Assembly (NCBI RefSeq): GCF_030125375.1
Contig: NZ_JASJUU010000009.1
Location: forward strand, 62,001 to 126,000
Reading direction: 5' to 3'
DNA: 64,000 nucleotides
Source of the DNA: Pseudoalteromonas umbrosa
GTDB lineage: Bacteria > Pseudomonadota > Gammaproteobacteria > Enterobacterales > Alteromonadaceae
This document shows, in pieces, positions 35,811-44,585 of this stretch. Each line of letters opens with the position of its first letter. Position 1 is the first letter of the stretch. The notes beneath the pieces are model-generated. The model did no database searches, had not been told where the DNA came from, and saw only the letters and a program-made list of their open reading frames with translations. The translations under genes were made by a program, and so were the position numbers.

Positions 35811-37610
35811 ATGTCACAACGAGATCTCTTCGTTGATGCGTTTGAACTGCCTGAAACAAAGTACGAGATCCACGAAGCGCTAGAAGCTAGCGTTTCTGAC
35901 GACTCGCCAAACGCAGGTGTAGTTGACGGTGAGAATATTCTAGCCCGCGTGGTTGGACCTTTCTTCCTCGTTGACGGGAAATCCCGCAACGGCCGCTATT
36001 ACACGCGTGAACTATGGGAAAAGGCAATCGAACGTAACAGTGAGCAAATGGCGAACGGCACTATGCTTGGGACCATTGGCCACTCCCAGAAGCTGGACGA
36101 TGAAGCACTTCTTCAAGGTTTGGCAAGCCACCGCGTGGCTCGTCTGTGGATCGATGATGATCAAGGCGTAGGCATGGGAGAAATCCTTGTCCTTAACACT
36201 CCATCTGGACGAGCATTAAACGCTTACCTTCGAGGCGGGGTACAGTTTCCTGTATCTAGCCGAGGCTATGGCGGTTTCCGCAACGAGAAACGTGACAATG
36301 CACCGGTAATCGATGAAAACAGTTTCGAATTAGAAACGTTTGATTTTGTTCGCGTGCAAGGCGTGCCTATTGCCATTCCAAAACTAGTCGAAAGTTTAGA
36401 TAAGGAGGCTACTAAGATCCACACTTCACTGCTCGGTGAAGCCACAGATCCACAAGTAGTCACCGCTGACCCATCAACACCTTCTGAGGAAAGAGAAATG
36501 AGCGCAAATAATACTGCGGCTACTATCTCAGCGCTTGCGCGTCAGAAAGCACAAGTTGAAACTGACTTAACTGCTTCTTACGCCGAGAATGAAGAGCTAC
36601 GCAGCACAAACGAAAAGTTAACTAACACTGTTTCTGAACTAGAAGCGCAAGTAACAGACGTTAACGCAACAAACGAAGAACTTGCTAAGTACCAAGCACT
36701 TGGCACTGTTGAAGCCATTGCAGAGGTTTTTGACCGCTACAATGTGTTAAAAGCAGAGCACGCTGAGTTGGTTGAAAAGGCAAGTACTTTAGAAGCTGTA
36801 CAAGCAGAATTAGCTGCTTACAAAGCACTAGGTACGGTAGAAGCGATTGAAGGCGCACTATCAGTTGCTGAGAAGTTCTTAGACGACAACGAAGCATCAA
36901 TTGATGAAGCGTTAAGCGTAACTGAGCAATACGCACAGTTAGGCACTGTAGAAGAAATCAACGCAGCACTTGACCTATTAGAAGCTTATCAAGCTGTCGC
37001 GACACCAGCTGAACTTGAGGAAGCAACTGAGCTACTAGCACAATACATTGAGCTAGGCACAGTTTCTCAAATTGAAGAGCTGATCGAGCGTGCTGAGCAG
37101 ATGGCTGAGTCTATCCGTCAGCAACAGTTTGACGCACAAGTTGCAGAATTAGCGTCTGAAACAAATGCACCGACTGATATCGTAGCAGAAATGCTTGAGT
37201 CATTTGGTGAAGAGCAAGCACGTGACATGTTAGTTCGCCTAGCAAGCCACGCAGCAGCTGAGCAGCGCGAAGAAGACGTTGTTGAAGTTGAAGCGCCAGC
37301 TCAAGAAGAAGAAGCAGTGGAAGAGCAACCAGAGCAAGAAGCTGATGACGTTGAAACGCATGATGCAGACGAAAATGATGCAGATGACGAAGACGACCAA
37401 GATACGGATGAAGATGAAGACGAGAAAGAAGACGAAGTAATTGCTGAGTCTGCGCCTAGACGCTCTCGTGCAGGTTCTCTTACTGAGACCCTAATGAATC
37501 AATTCAGCCCAGTATCAGTTGAAACGCTTGAGTTGTCTGAAGAAGACATCAGTGCTGAAGACAACAGTATCAATATGACTGTTGGTAGCTTATTCGAGAG
37601 CTGTAACTAA
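35811..37610 (+). CDS. prohead protease fused to scaffold/core protein
   Basis: Residues about 40-215 resemble an assemblin-type prohead protease: LVDGKSRNGRYYTRELWEKA, catalytic His in GTIGHSQ (H91) and catalytic Ser in PVSSRGYGG (S149/S150). After residue 230 the protein becomes a long coiled coil. It carries four near-copies of 'Y.ALGTVEAI' (LGTVEAIAEV, LGTVEAIEGA, LGTVEEINAA, LGTVSQIEEL), then a Glu/Asp-rich linker and a conserved-looking C-terminus, as in phage scaffolds. The protease would digest scaffold and mature capsid proteins. GAGGTAACGC precedes the ATG. Confidence 0.85.
   Translation: MSQRDLFVDAFELPETKYEIHEALEASVSDDSPNAGVVDGENILARVVGPFFLVDGKSRNGRYYTRELWEKAIERNSEQMANGTMLGTIGHSQKLDDEALLQGLASHRVARLWIDDDQGVGMGEILVLNTPSGRALNAYLRGGVQFPVSSRGYGGFRNEKRDNAPVIDENSFELETFDFVRVQGVPIAIPKLVESLDKEATKIHTSLLGEATDPQVVTADPSTPSEEREMSANNTAATISALARQKAQVETDLTASYAENEELRSTNEKLTNTVSELEAQVTDVNATNEELAKYQALGTVEAIAEVFDRYNVLKAEHAELVEKASTLEAVQAELAAYKALGTVEAIEGALSVAEKFLDDNEASIDEALSVTEQYAQLGTVEEINAALDLLEAYQAVATPAELEEATELLAQYIELGTVSQIEELIERAEQMAESIRQQQFDAQVAELASETNAPTDIVAEMLESFGEEQARDMLVRLASHAAAEQREEDVVEVEAPAQEEEAVEEQPEQEADDVETHDADENDADDEDDQDTDEDEDEKEDEVIAESAPRRSRAGSLTETLMNQFSPVSVETLELSEEDISAEDNSINMTVGSLFESCN
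36498..37610 (+). CDS. nested scaffold protein from an internal start
   Basis: An in-frame ATG at 36498 (residue 230 of the fusion) has a strong ribosome site, CTGAGGAAAGAG, at ideal spacing. It sits exactly at the junction between the protease domain and the coiled coil (MSANNTAATISALARQ). Starting here yields a 370-residue free scaffold. This is the lambda C/Nu3 arrangement, giving protease-scaffold fusion and excess scaffold from one gene. Confidence 0.65.
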   Translation: MSANNTAATISALARQKAQVETDLTASYAENEELRSTNEKLTNTVSELEAQVTDVNATNEELAKYQALGTVEAIAEVFDRYNVLKAEHAELVEKASTLEAVQAELAAYKALGTVEAIEGALSVAEKFLDDNEASIDEALSVTEQYAQLGTVEEINAALDLLEAYQAVATPAELEEATELLAQYIELGTVSQIEELIERAEQMAESIRQQQFDAQVAELASETNAPTDIVAEMLESFGEEQARDMLVRLASHAAAEQREEDVVEVEAPAQEEEAVEEQPEQEADDVETHDADENDADDEDDQDTDEDEDEKEDEVIAESAPRRSRAGSLTETLMNQFSPVSVETLELSEEDISAEDNSINMTVGSLFESCN

Positions 37611-37739
37611 TACTCGAAACCAAATGATGTGCAGTTGTCATGTTGGCAGCTGCAAAGTGACAAATAAAAACACCACAAAGTTGTAATACACAGACATATT
37701 TTTACAACGGTGTGATTGAGACAAATGAGGATAACTACC

Positions 37740-39140
37740 ATGTCTTTAAATGAAAACGCAATTGGCGCACGTATTGACCGCGGTGCAGAACAGTATTTCG
37801 ACAAGTACAAGCCATTCATGGAAGCGCTTGAAAAGAAATCACTACTATCACAAGTACGTTCAATCACGTCTAACGACGTTTATGCGCTTGGTAAGCAGTT
37901 AGAAAACTTCGAAATCTACAAAGATCTTTGTGAAGAAGATGGCACTATCGGTCAACTAGGTAAATTACCTGACGTTGCACTAGAAGTGCTTACAGTTGCT
38001 TACGGTACATCTCCACTTTCTGCGATTGCTTCAATTCAGCCAATCGACGAAGAGCAAAGCACAATCTACTACAAGAACATCGTTGCTGCGACAACAAAAG
38101 GTTCAGTAACAGCTGGTGACGTTCTAAGCGGCCCAATGGGCGGTGACAACTTCGCAGCTGACGGTTATGCGTCTTCTGCAATTGTTGGTGAAGGCCACAA
38201 TGAAACAGCAAAAGACACAACTGAGTACAACTTCACACTAACGTGTGCACCAGTTCGTGCGGGCTCTGCGCGCATTGAAATTGAATCTCTAGGTCTAGTT
38301 GCAACTGACAATGGTTCAGGCCAGCTTATCGGTTTCGATATTCAAGGTACTATCGATTACAACCTAGGTGTTGTGAAAATCGTACTTAAGAACACGCCAG
38401 ACGAAGGTCACGCGATCACAGCTTCGTACCAAACTGATTATGAGTCTGCGGAAGACATTCCTAAGATCCTAATGAAGTTTACTTCTAAGACTGTAACAGC
38501 ACGTCTATGGGCACTTAAAGATACTATCGGTATGCAGCAGTCTTACGCACTACGTCGTCGTTTCGGCATGGTTGCAGAGGACGAAGTAGCACAAGACCTA
38601 GTTGCAGCTATCAACTCTGAGCAGATGAATGCAGCAACACGTATGCTACTTGCTAAAGCGCAAGGTGTAACAACATTCCAAAAAGCAGCACCTTCTGGTA
38701 TTTCTTACGCTGAGCACAAGCAAGGCTTCAAAGATGCACTAGCACAAGCTGAAGCAGTGATCTTAGGTAACGCTGGTCGCGGTACAATCTCTGCACTAGT
38801 TGCAGGTCGTAACGTATGTGCACTAATCGGCACATTACCTGGCTTCAACAAGCTATCTGACGGCGCGGCTATCGGTCCACACATCTTCGGTACTTTAGAC
38901 GGTATCCTAGTTATCCGTGTTCCTAACCAGCACGTTATGGACCCAGATGAAGCAGTTGCACTTTACAAAGGTAAGTCAAACTTCGAAAGCGCACTAGTAT
39001 CAGCACCATACATGCCACTAGTCGTAACAAGTGCACTACCTCATGGTTCTAACCCACTAATGAACCAAAAAGCTGCGGCTGTTTGGGGTGCAATTGACGT
39101 ACTAGTACCAAACTTCATCACTAAGATTAAACTAGTGTAA
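37740..39140 (+). CDS. major capsid protein
   Basis: The 466-residue product follows the protease/scaffold gene, where tailed phages encode the HK97-fold capsid subunit. Its sequence fits: an N-terminal helical arm (FDKYKPFMEALEKKSLLSQV), a beta-rich insertion (about 165-230), and a spine-helix-like KQGFKDALAQAEAVILGNAG. A P-domain end reads PYMPLVVTSALPHGSNPLM. Codon use is noticeably uniform compared with neighbours, typical of very highly expressed genes. TTGAGAC (37716-37722) and AGGATAACTACC precede the ATG at 37740. A terminator follows. Confidence 0.83.
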   Translation: MSLNENAIGARIDRGAEQYFDKYKPFMEALEKKSLLSQVRSITSNDVYALGKQLENFEIYKDLCEEDGTIGQLGKLPDVALEVLTVAYGTSPLSAIASIQPIDEEQSTIYYKNIVAATTKGSVTAGDVLSGPMGGDNFAADGYASSAIVGEGHNETAKDTTEYNFTLTCAPVRAGSARIEIESLGLVATDNGSGQLIGFDIQGTIDYNLGVVKIVLKNTPDEGHAITASYQTDYESAEDIPKILMKFTSKTVTARLWALKDTIGMQQSYALRRRFGMVAEDEVAQDLVAAINSEQMNAATRMLLAKAQGVTTFQKAAPSGISYAEHKQGFKDALAQAEAVILGNAGRGTISALVAGRNVCALIGTLPGFNKLSDGAAIGPHIFGTLDGILVIRVPNQHVMDPDEAVALYKGKSNFESALVSAPYMPLVVTSALPHGSNPLMNQKAAAVWGAIDVLVPNFITKIKLV

Positions 39141-39163
39141 TGAAGTTAGGGAACTAACTTATT

Positions 39164-39192
39164 AAAAGGCAGCTTAGGCTGCCTTTTTTATT
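39164..39192 (+). terminator. intrinsic terminator after the major capsid gene
   Basis: AAAAGGCAGC/GCTGCCTTTT stem with six T. Confidence 0.88.
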
Positions 39193-39369
39193 GCCCGTAA
39201 TATTGCCTAGTGCTCAGTAAAAGTGCCTAAATTCAACCGTGCTGATAACCCATCCATCGCATATACCTTGTTGCATTCATTGCATATTTTAATTATCTTA
39301 GCTGCTTAATTAACGCGCTTAAATACTCTGCATCACACTCACTGCGGCGCAAGCAAAAGGAATAAATCG

Positions 39370-39891
39370 ATGAAAGACATCATAGACATTAAAGATGACG
39401 AGATGGTTGTTTGGCAAACCCCAAAAACGGCCACGGGGGAGAATCATCCTAGAGAATACCCGATGGCGACTGGGATTATTATAAAAACAGACTCAGAAGA
39501 TGATGCAGCACTGTTTTCTTATCACAACTTTAAAACTTTACTTGATGGCGACTGGGTAATGCTTCTTGTATATAGTGAAGATGCAACCGAGCATGCGGAG
39601 CTAAAATTGTTTCATTTTGACCAGTTTACTCTCGTCGAAGAAGACGAACAGAATTACTACAGCACCTATTTTGAAAATGGTCAGGTTAAAGTCGCCGCCG
39701 TTGGCAAGCCAAACCATGCATCAGAACAAGCCCTGCGCGTGTTTGCTACCATCATGCACTATAACTATGATTTTATCGCGCGCTTCACACTGGGCGATGT
39801 GAGCAAACTATTCCTTGCTGATGAAGACATCAGTGAGATTTTCTATCACAGTGTCAAAGGCCAACCATTGGTTGAGCATAATATTATCTGA
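39370..39891 (+). CDS. hypothetical protein, paralogue of the next gene
   Basis: The 173-residue acidic protein shares with the 161-aa product at 39968 the pattern LFSYHNFKTLLDGDW, KLFHFDQF, YYSTYFENGQVKVAAVGKP and ALRVFATIMHYNYDF. No signal peptide or known motif is evident. AAAGGAATAA precedes the ATG. Function unknown. Confidence 0.7.
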   Translation: MKDIIDIKDDEMVVWQTPKTATGENHPREYPMATGIIIKTDSEDDAALFSYHNFKTLLDGDWVMLLVYSEDATEHAELKLFHFDQFTLVEEDEQNYYSTYFENGQVKVAAVGKPNHASEQALRVFATIMHYNYDFIARFTLGDVSKLFLADEDISEIFYHSVKGQPLVEHNII

Positions 39892-39926
39892 TCGGAAACA
39901 TCATGGCTGACGCTCTTTCAATATCA

Positions 39927-39940
39927 TTGTACAATATAAT
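39927..39940. promoter_or_regulatory. TTGTACAA abutting TATAAT
   Basis: The palindrome (39927-39934) is directly followed by a perfect TATAAT (39935-39940), 28 bases before the next ATG. A protein bound here would block the -10. Confidence 0.6.
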
Positions 39941-39967
39941 ATATTTGTACTATGAAAGGACAATGCT

Positions 39968-40453
39968 ATGCATTTTGAGACGCGCATTAGTAAGTTATTG
40001 AACAAATTAGATACAAGCGACCTATTTGAGCTGTTTGCCATTCACGAAATGGCAAGTTTCAGCAGTAACGCAAAATCAGACAGAGAGCTGTTTTCGTTTG
40101 CCGGCCTTGGTAAAGAGCTCAAAGGGGACTGGTCAATCAATGTCTGGCATTCGGGCAGTGCCAAAAAGGTCAGACTAAAACTAATGAAAATGGACCAGAT
40201 CTCCAGTAGGAGTAAGTCAGGGTCTTATTACACAGCCTATATGGATGGCGGCCAAGTACACATTGAAAAAATAGGTCGTCCTGATAAGGTGTCAAGAAAA
40301 GCCCTCAAGGCCCTTGCCGCTATTTTTTATTATAATCAAGACTTGTTATCAGACTTTGCAAAAGGCACTACAAACCTCAGACGAAAAGAACTAAGCGCCG
40401 CGCTATATAAAGGCGTCAAGGGCAAGTCAGTTAAAAGCTATAAATCGGTTTAA
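39968..40453 (+). CDS. hypothetical protein, paralogue of the previous gene
   Basis: The protein (161 aa) is basic whereas its paralogue at 39370 is acidic. Shared blocks are LFSFAGLGKELKGDWSINVW, KLMKMDQI, YYTAYMDGGQVHIEKIGRP and ALKALAAIFYYNQDL. Opposite charge in adjacent paralogues could mean they pair. Its own promoter and terminator enclose it. Confidence 0.7.
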   Translation: MHFETRISKLLNKLDTSDLFELFAIHEMASFSSNAKSDRELFSFAGLGKELKGDWSINVWHSGSAKKVRLKLMKMDQISSRSKSGSYYTAYMDGGQVHIEKIGRPDKVSRKALKALAAIFYYNQDLLSDFAKGTTNLRRKELSAALYKGVKGKSVKSYKSV

Positions 40454-40460
40454 TTCCCCC

Positions 40461-40487
40461 AAAAAGCCAGTGTTTACTGGCTTTTTG
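40461..40487 (+). terminator. intrinsic terminator
   Basis: AAAAAGCCAG/CTGGCTTTTT stem with TGTTTA loop. Confidence 0.85.
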
Positions 40488-40631
40488 CTGTCACGACCTC
40501 TCACCTACTCCCAGCCTGTGATTAAAATTAAAACTATTGACCCACAGCATCCTAACCAGTAAGTTAAATATGTTTAAAAAAGAGACACATCATAACTTTG
40601 CATTGACCTGTAACCCTGAGACGGAGAGACC

Positions 40632-40889
40632 ATGTATACACGCACACATCACGATACACTTGAAAGTACCACATACTATACGCTCATGAGACAACTGGGT
40701 GTCAGTCATGTCACCCTCAGCAATGGGCTTGGGGCCTATCATATCGATGAAACCGCAGTACAACAGATAATTGATGCCATCGGCACGCAATTAGGCCACA
40801 AGCCTTATCAGGTAGCTTTAGGGGGCCATACTTTGCAAAGTTTCGATGATTTACTCACGATCGCACGTGCCGCCGCAAATGCAACTTAA
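40632..40889 (+). CDS. small hypothetical protein, 85 aa
   Basis: GAGACGGAGAG precedes the ATG. The product contains TTYYTLMRQLGVSHVTLSNG and ALGGHTLQSFDDLLTIARAA, suggesting a compact alpha/beta fold. I recognise no family. TGAGAC (40617-40622) is just upstream. Confidence 0.6.
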   Translation: MYTRTHHDTLESTTYYTLMRQLGVSHVTLSNGLGAYHIDETAVQQIIDAIGTQLGHKPYQVALGGHTLQSFDDLLTIARAAANAT

Positions 40890-40931
40890 CTTCCCTGCAC
40901 TTTGCCTTGGTTGCGAGCCAAACATATGGCG

Positions 40932-40939
40932 TTGTACAA
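40932..40939. promoter_or_regulatory. TTGTACAA upstream of the 40991 gene
   Basis: The palindrome lies in the 101-base gap; TTGTATAAAC (extended -10-like) follows at about 40965. Confidence 0.45.
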
Positions 40940-40990
40940 TAGTTGTAATTGCGCAGCGCATACTTGTATAAACTAGCTTGAGGTAAAACC

Positions 40991-41623
40991 ATGTCAAATA
41001 CACATTGGGACAGTGCGACCGCGCTTATTGAGCGCATCGCTCGACTTGATGCCAGACCAGAACTTAAGGTCATTTTAAAGCGTCATTCACATCGCGTAGA
41101 ATATGCTTTTTACGTTAGAACGGCCACAGGCGAGACAGAGCCGGTGATCAAAGTCGGCGAAAAATGGTATTACGCCAACATTGTGGGCGATGAAGAGGTG
41201 CCCGCGGAGCGCGTGAGAAAACAAGGCATGGTAAAACAGCTATCATTCGACTCAGAAGTGATTGATGAGTCCCTTTGGCCAGACTTAACTACCCGCTGGC
41301 ACGACTTACTCAGCGATGCGCATGAACTGGCAACGACCCGAGCTGACTTACTTATTGTTGACGGATTAAAAGTAAGTGGGTCTTTACTTACACCTTTTTG
41401 GCAAGGGCGAGAAGAGCATGAAGCAGGGGCCATCCCGTACACTGTGTACGAAGCACAAAACACATATGAAAAATACCTCGATGAAGTCAACAAGCCGACC
41501 ACTTTGCATCAAGAGTATGTGGTGCTCGTTCCTTATTTAGATGCGCTGATCGATGAATTAGAAGCACGTTTACGAGATCAAGCACAGGCCACGGATGCGT
41601 TAACCCATGCTGAGGAAATATAA
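40991..41623 (+). CDS. hypothetical protein, 210 aa
   Basis: GAGGTAAAACC precedes the ATG. The product has an N-terminal beta segment (RHSHRVEYAFYVRTATGETE), a region with several Trp (KWYYANIVGDEE; SLWPDLTTRW), and C-terminal helices. No motif is recognised. Soluble and acidic overall. Confidence 0.7.
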   Translation: MSNTHWDSATALIERIARLDARPELKVILKRHSHRVEYAFYVRTATGETEPVIKVGEKWYYANIVGDEEVPAERVRKQGMVKQLSFDSEVIDESLWPDLTTRWHDLLSDAHELATTRADLLIVDGLKVSGSLLTPFWQGREEHEAGAIPYTVYEAQNTYEKYLDEVNKPTTLHQEYVVLVPYLDALIDELEARLRDQAQATDALTHAEEI

Positions 41624-41642
41624 CGAGTCGCCTTAATCATGG

Positions 41643-41650
41643 TTGTACAA
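41643..41650. promoter_or_regulatory. TTGTACAA upstream of the transglycosylase gene
   Basis: A TATAAAGTATT stretch follows 12 bases downstream, so the palindrome overlaps a plausible promoter for 41739. Confidence 0.45.
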
Positions 41651-41738
41651 TCAATTAAAATATAAAGTATTGCGCAGCACCAACTTGTGCGCTACCATCA
41701 GAGCCTAATTGAACTTAGATAACGTGTTAGGCATAAAT

Positions 41739-42383
41739 ATGAATGTCATATTGTCTGCTGAGCAGTATGCAAGACGGCAGAAACAAAAGCGGTTTATACG
41801 TCGTATTAAGCTTCCTTTGGTCGCCACTTTCCTGATCGGCGCATTAAGCTTTACATCGGAAGCTGCGTACCGCTGTGATGAACTGCATCAATTGGATGCA
41901 TCGCAATTACACACCTTGCTCAATGCATTTCACCTCGGCTTAGATCATGGCTATGGATATTCTTTGGCGGCCATTGCGTGGAAAGAGTCATTAGCGGGTA
42001 AAGTGAAAGTAAACTATTCAGATCCCTCTTTTGGGGTGTTTCATGCGCACCTAACTTATGCCGCACGCCGCGAAGGTGTCACCAGTAATTTTAACAAGAA
42101 CATCTTAGCGCAGCGCCTGATGGATGATATTCAGTTTGCAGCATCTCATGCCATTATGGAGCTAGACTATTGGAAGTCTGTGCATGGTGACAATAATTGG
42201 CGTAAGATTTGGGCCAGCTATAACGCAGGCCATAACTGGGAAGCCGTACCACATTACGCCGCTGATATCGCCTATAAAATCCGCGTACTGCAAACCTGCT
42301 TCATTCCAAAAATGATGCTAAACCTCAGTAAGCAAAATTCCCCATCTCATCGCAGCAAATATGTCTTTTTGCAAAGCAATTAA
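41739..42383 (+). CDS. lytic transglycosylase-like protein with N-terminal membrane anchor
   Basis: The 214-residue protein has a short basic N-terminus, one hydrophobic segment (LPLVATFLIGALSFTSEA, about residues 24-42), and then an SLT-type fold. Motifs are catalytic Glu in SLAAIAWKESLAG, DPSFGVFHAH, and IWASYNAGHNWEAVPHYA, the family's 'YN.G....Y'. It would cleave peptidoglycan from the periplasmic side, as a lysis protein or an entry enzyme. I start at ATG 41739; an earlier TTG (41709) lacks a ribosome site. Confidence 0.75.
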   Translation: MNVILSAEQYARRQKQKRFIRRIKLPLVATFLIGALSFTSEAAYRCDELHQLDASQLHTLLNAFHLGLDHGYGYSLAAIAWKESLAGKVKVNYSDPSFGVFHAHLTYAARREGVTSNFNKNILAQRLMDDIQFAASHAIMELDYWKSVHGDNNWRKIWASYNAGHNWEAVPHYAADIAYKIRVLQTCFIPKMMLNLSKQNSPSHRSKYVFLQSN

Positions 42384-42627
42384 TGTGATAGCCGTGCCCT
42401 CAGCCACTCGACCAGAACATGGGCGCAGGATACAAGTGCTGACCTTGGATGGCCGCATACTGCAACACAAACGTACTTTTTTAAAAGACAGCCAAACGCT
42501 TAACACGCTGCTCGATAAAGTAAAAACCAAACTGCGCACACAGTCCACGCAAAGTCTAGACCCTCACTGGTGGACCGATGTGACGGAGTTAACCACTAAG
42601 CGCTATCGCGCCATACATCAAATTTAG
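42361..42627 (+). CDS. small hypothetical protein overlapping the transglycosylase gene
   Basis: The 88-residue frame begins 23 bases before the preceding stop. It reads RRIQVLTLDGRILQHKRTFL, TLLDKVKTKL and DPHWWTDVTEL, plausible soluble protein composition. No clear ribosome site; translational coupling is possible. Unrecognised. Confidence 0.5.
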   Translation: MSFCKAINVIAVPSATRPEHGRRIQVLTLDGRILQHKRTFLKDSQTLNTLLDKVKTKLRTQSTQSLDPHWWTDVTELTTKRYRAIHQI

Positions 42628-42644
42628 ATTGAACGGAGAGAATG

Positions 42645-43190
42645 ATGATTGAGATAAGCCATAATTTAACAGATACCACAGATCCCACCCATGAAGAGAT
42701 CCTCAGTAAAGAAGAACTGATCCGCCGTACAGAACAAATGCGCGCCTCATTTACCACCTTGATTGATAAACATGGCTTTGCTGTGATGGGCGTAACGGAG
42801 GCATCTGCGTATACCATAGGGCTGGCGAAAAAAAGCTTACCTGATTTAGTCGTGACCTTGCCGATCCCGCACAATGCGTCGGCAGAAATTATGAAAGCAG
42901 TGTGGACAAAGTGGACCAATCACGGTTACGCATTAACCCCGCTCACCGTTGAGTTTGGAGAGCTATCACTTAATCTACAATTGCGACCATTGGCACGCTC
43001 TAAAGCCCTTCTTGAACAACTAGTGGTGCAGGCAGAACTCTTTTATGAAGCATACCCTGCGTATCACAACAACCGTGCGCCGCTCCCTGATTACGTGCAA
43101 ATTGTTCTGCCAGATCAAGATGGCAACTTTCCCACAGAGGCACAATACAATAGCGAAGAGTTTCCACAAGTCGTTTACGACCTAGCTTAA
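42645..43190 (+). CDS. DUF4262-like protein
   Basis: The product (181 aa) contains HGFAVMGVTEASAYTIGLAK followed by LPDLVVTLP, matching the 'HGW.v..V.....paw.YTiGL....hPElvv' signature of DUF4262, a small domain of unknown function seen in bacteria and phages. GGAGAG precedes the second of two adjacent ATGs, which I chose. Confidence 0.55.
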   Translation: MIEISHNLTDTTDPTHEEILSKEELIRRTEQMRASFTTLIDKHGFAVMGVTEASAYTIGLAKKSLPDLVVTLPIPHNASAEIMKAVWTKWTNHGYALTPLTVEFGELSLNLQLRPLARSKALLEQLVVQAELFYEAYPAYHNNRAPLPDYVQIVLPDQDGNFPTEAQYNSEEFPQVVYDLA

Positions 43191-43251
43191 TTGTCATGAG
43201 CAGTCCTTGGCCAAGCAGTTGCACAAGGACTCCCCACAAGAGGGTAAAATA

Positions 43252-43590
43252 ATGATTTATAATAATACCTTAGCAAGCAACGAGCACTTCGTCATGATAG
43301 CGGTTGTACCGCAAGGGGCGAGTCCAAAGTCGCTATCTATAGAGCAACAAAAAGCACGCTGGCAAGCAGTTGAATCAACTGCCGACTTTATTCGAGATAA
43401 AGTGTTTGAAGACAAGCCATTGATGGCCAGTACCCACATTGAGCGTGAAATCAAACCGCGGCAATATGGCATCTTACTGACCATTAATGGAGATGAAAAA
43501 AAGCTCACAACACTACTTAAAGAGGCTGCGAGAATAGCTAAACACAGTGGTATCAATATCGTATCGAACCTGTTAACCCCTGACACTTAG
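43252..43590 (+). CDS. hypothetical protein, 112 aa
   Basis: AGAGGGTAAAATA precedes the ATG. The protein has NEHFVMIAVVPQG, KPRQYGILLTINGDEKKLTT and AARIAKHSGINIV, suggesting an alpha/beta fold resembling a small ferredoxin-like domain, but no motif is diagnostic. A terminator follows. Confidence 0.65.
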   Translation: MIYNNTLASNEHFVMIAVVPQGASPKSLSIEQQKARWQAVESTADFIRDKVFEDKPLMASTHIEREIKPRQYGILLTINGDEKKLTTLLKEAARIAKHSGINIVSNLLTPDT

Positions 43591-43597
43591 AACAAAC

Positions 43598-43622
43598 AAG
43601 CCAGCAAACGCTGGCTTTTTTG
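43598..43622 (+). terminator. intrinsic terminator
   Basis: AAGCCAGC/GCTGGCTT stem with AAAC loop and six T; it also faces the converging 43637 gene. Confidence 0.85.
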
Positions 43623-43636
43623 CGCTCAAAAAGAAG

Positions 43637-43837
43637 TCATCGCGACGAGCACGCCGCTCCCTTTCTTCTGAGTTGATATCCCCATTTTAAAAATCGCCAA
43701 AAATAAATCAGCGGTGCGCAAAGTGCTGCAAGACTGGCAAAGGCGTGTGCGTCACGCGACTTGCCTTCCTCAACGATATACAAAGCAATGCAGGCAACCC
43801 ACAGCGTAAATATGATATATTGGACTATCAACAACAT
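43637..43837 (-). CDS. small membrane protein, 66 aa
   Basis: Two hydrophobic segments (VQYIIFTLWVACIALYIV and FASLAALCAPLIYFW) are separated by a charged loop, with a basic C-terminus. The ATG overlaps the stop of the upstream gene (TAATG), so translation is coupled. The size and topology would suit a holin or a membrane modulator, but nothing proves this. Confidence 0.6.
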   Translation of the reverse strand: MLLIVQYIIFTLWVACIALYIVEEGKSRDAHAFASLAALCAPLIYFWRFLKWGYQLRRKGAACSSR

Positions 43838-44337
43838 TAGCCAGCCTCTGCAATCGGATCAGCTTGTGCAGACTCAAGCGCTTCTTCATCATACTTTTCC
43901 GCATGATACTGTTCCCAGCTGCGCACTAAGCCACGCATATGGTCCCAATGCATTGCATAAAGCTTTTTACGAGTCGATAGGTTCGCGGTTGGCAAGTGGA
44001 TAGGCTTACCATCCAAATCGGTAATACTGCCATGACCCAGTGGCTCAACTTCAAAATGCCCTTTTAAACTCAGAGAATCCGTCGTGATAAGTACCACCAG
44101 TGCCTGTCTGCCCAAAGGGATGGAAGGATCATACTGGTTAAACCATGCGCTCAACATCATGTGCTCCATCATTTTGACCTTGCGACTAAAGCACAGGGTA
44201 TCTTCTAACTTCACCTGTGTGATCTTACGTACACCCGCAGGGTATCGGCCATCTGCAAAGGCAATCACTTCCAGCTCTTTCTTTTTGCTTGTCCGTGTTA
44301 CTACACCAAGCATTTCTACTTTGTTTTCTAGACTCAT
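43837..44337 (-). CDS. hypothetical protein, 166 aa
   Basis: The protein has a beta-rich first half (VEMLGVVTRTSKKKELEVIA; ITQVKLEDTLCFS), a central LGRQALVVLITTDS and an acidic C-terminal tail (KYDEEALESAQADP). It forms a two-gene minus-strand unit with the membrane protein at 43637. Unrecognised. Confidence 0.65.
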   Translation of the reverse strand: MSLENKVEMLGVVTRTSKKKELEVIAFADGRYPAGVRKITQVKLEDTLCFSRKVKMMEHMMLSAWFNQYDPSIPLGRQALVVLITTDSLSLKGHFEVEPLGHGSITDLDGKPIHLPTANLSTRKKLYAMHWDHMRGLVRSWEQYHAEKYDEEALESAQADPIAEAG

Positions 44338-44585
44338 AATGTCCTACTTTTCTCGGTCTCATACTCACACAATCCTGTATCGACTGTGTCATGTCTCAGT
44401 TGCACGCTATTTTGCCTTATTGTACAACGTATGTCATGCATATCTGTTGTCTCTATCTTTTGCTGCAATGCGGTCTATGCACAACAGGTTAGCGCGCAGC
44501 GTCTTTCAATATGTCCATTAGGGTAACGGGTTAAAAGGTAGATACCGCTAACTTAACATAATTAGGAGTCTGACTAAAAAATCAG
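44338..44585 (-). promoter_or_regulatory. gap upstream of the minus-strand 43.8 kb pair
   Basis: Contains TTGTACAA (44420-44427) and two TGAGAC motifs on the minus strand (complements of 44356-44361 and 44393-44398), all oriented toward the 43837 gene. No gene is seen. Confidence 0.5.
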
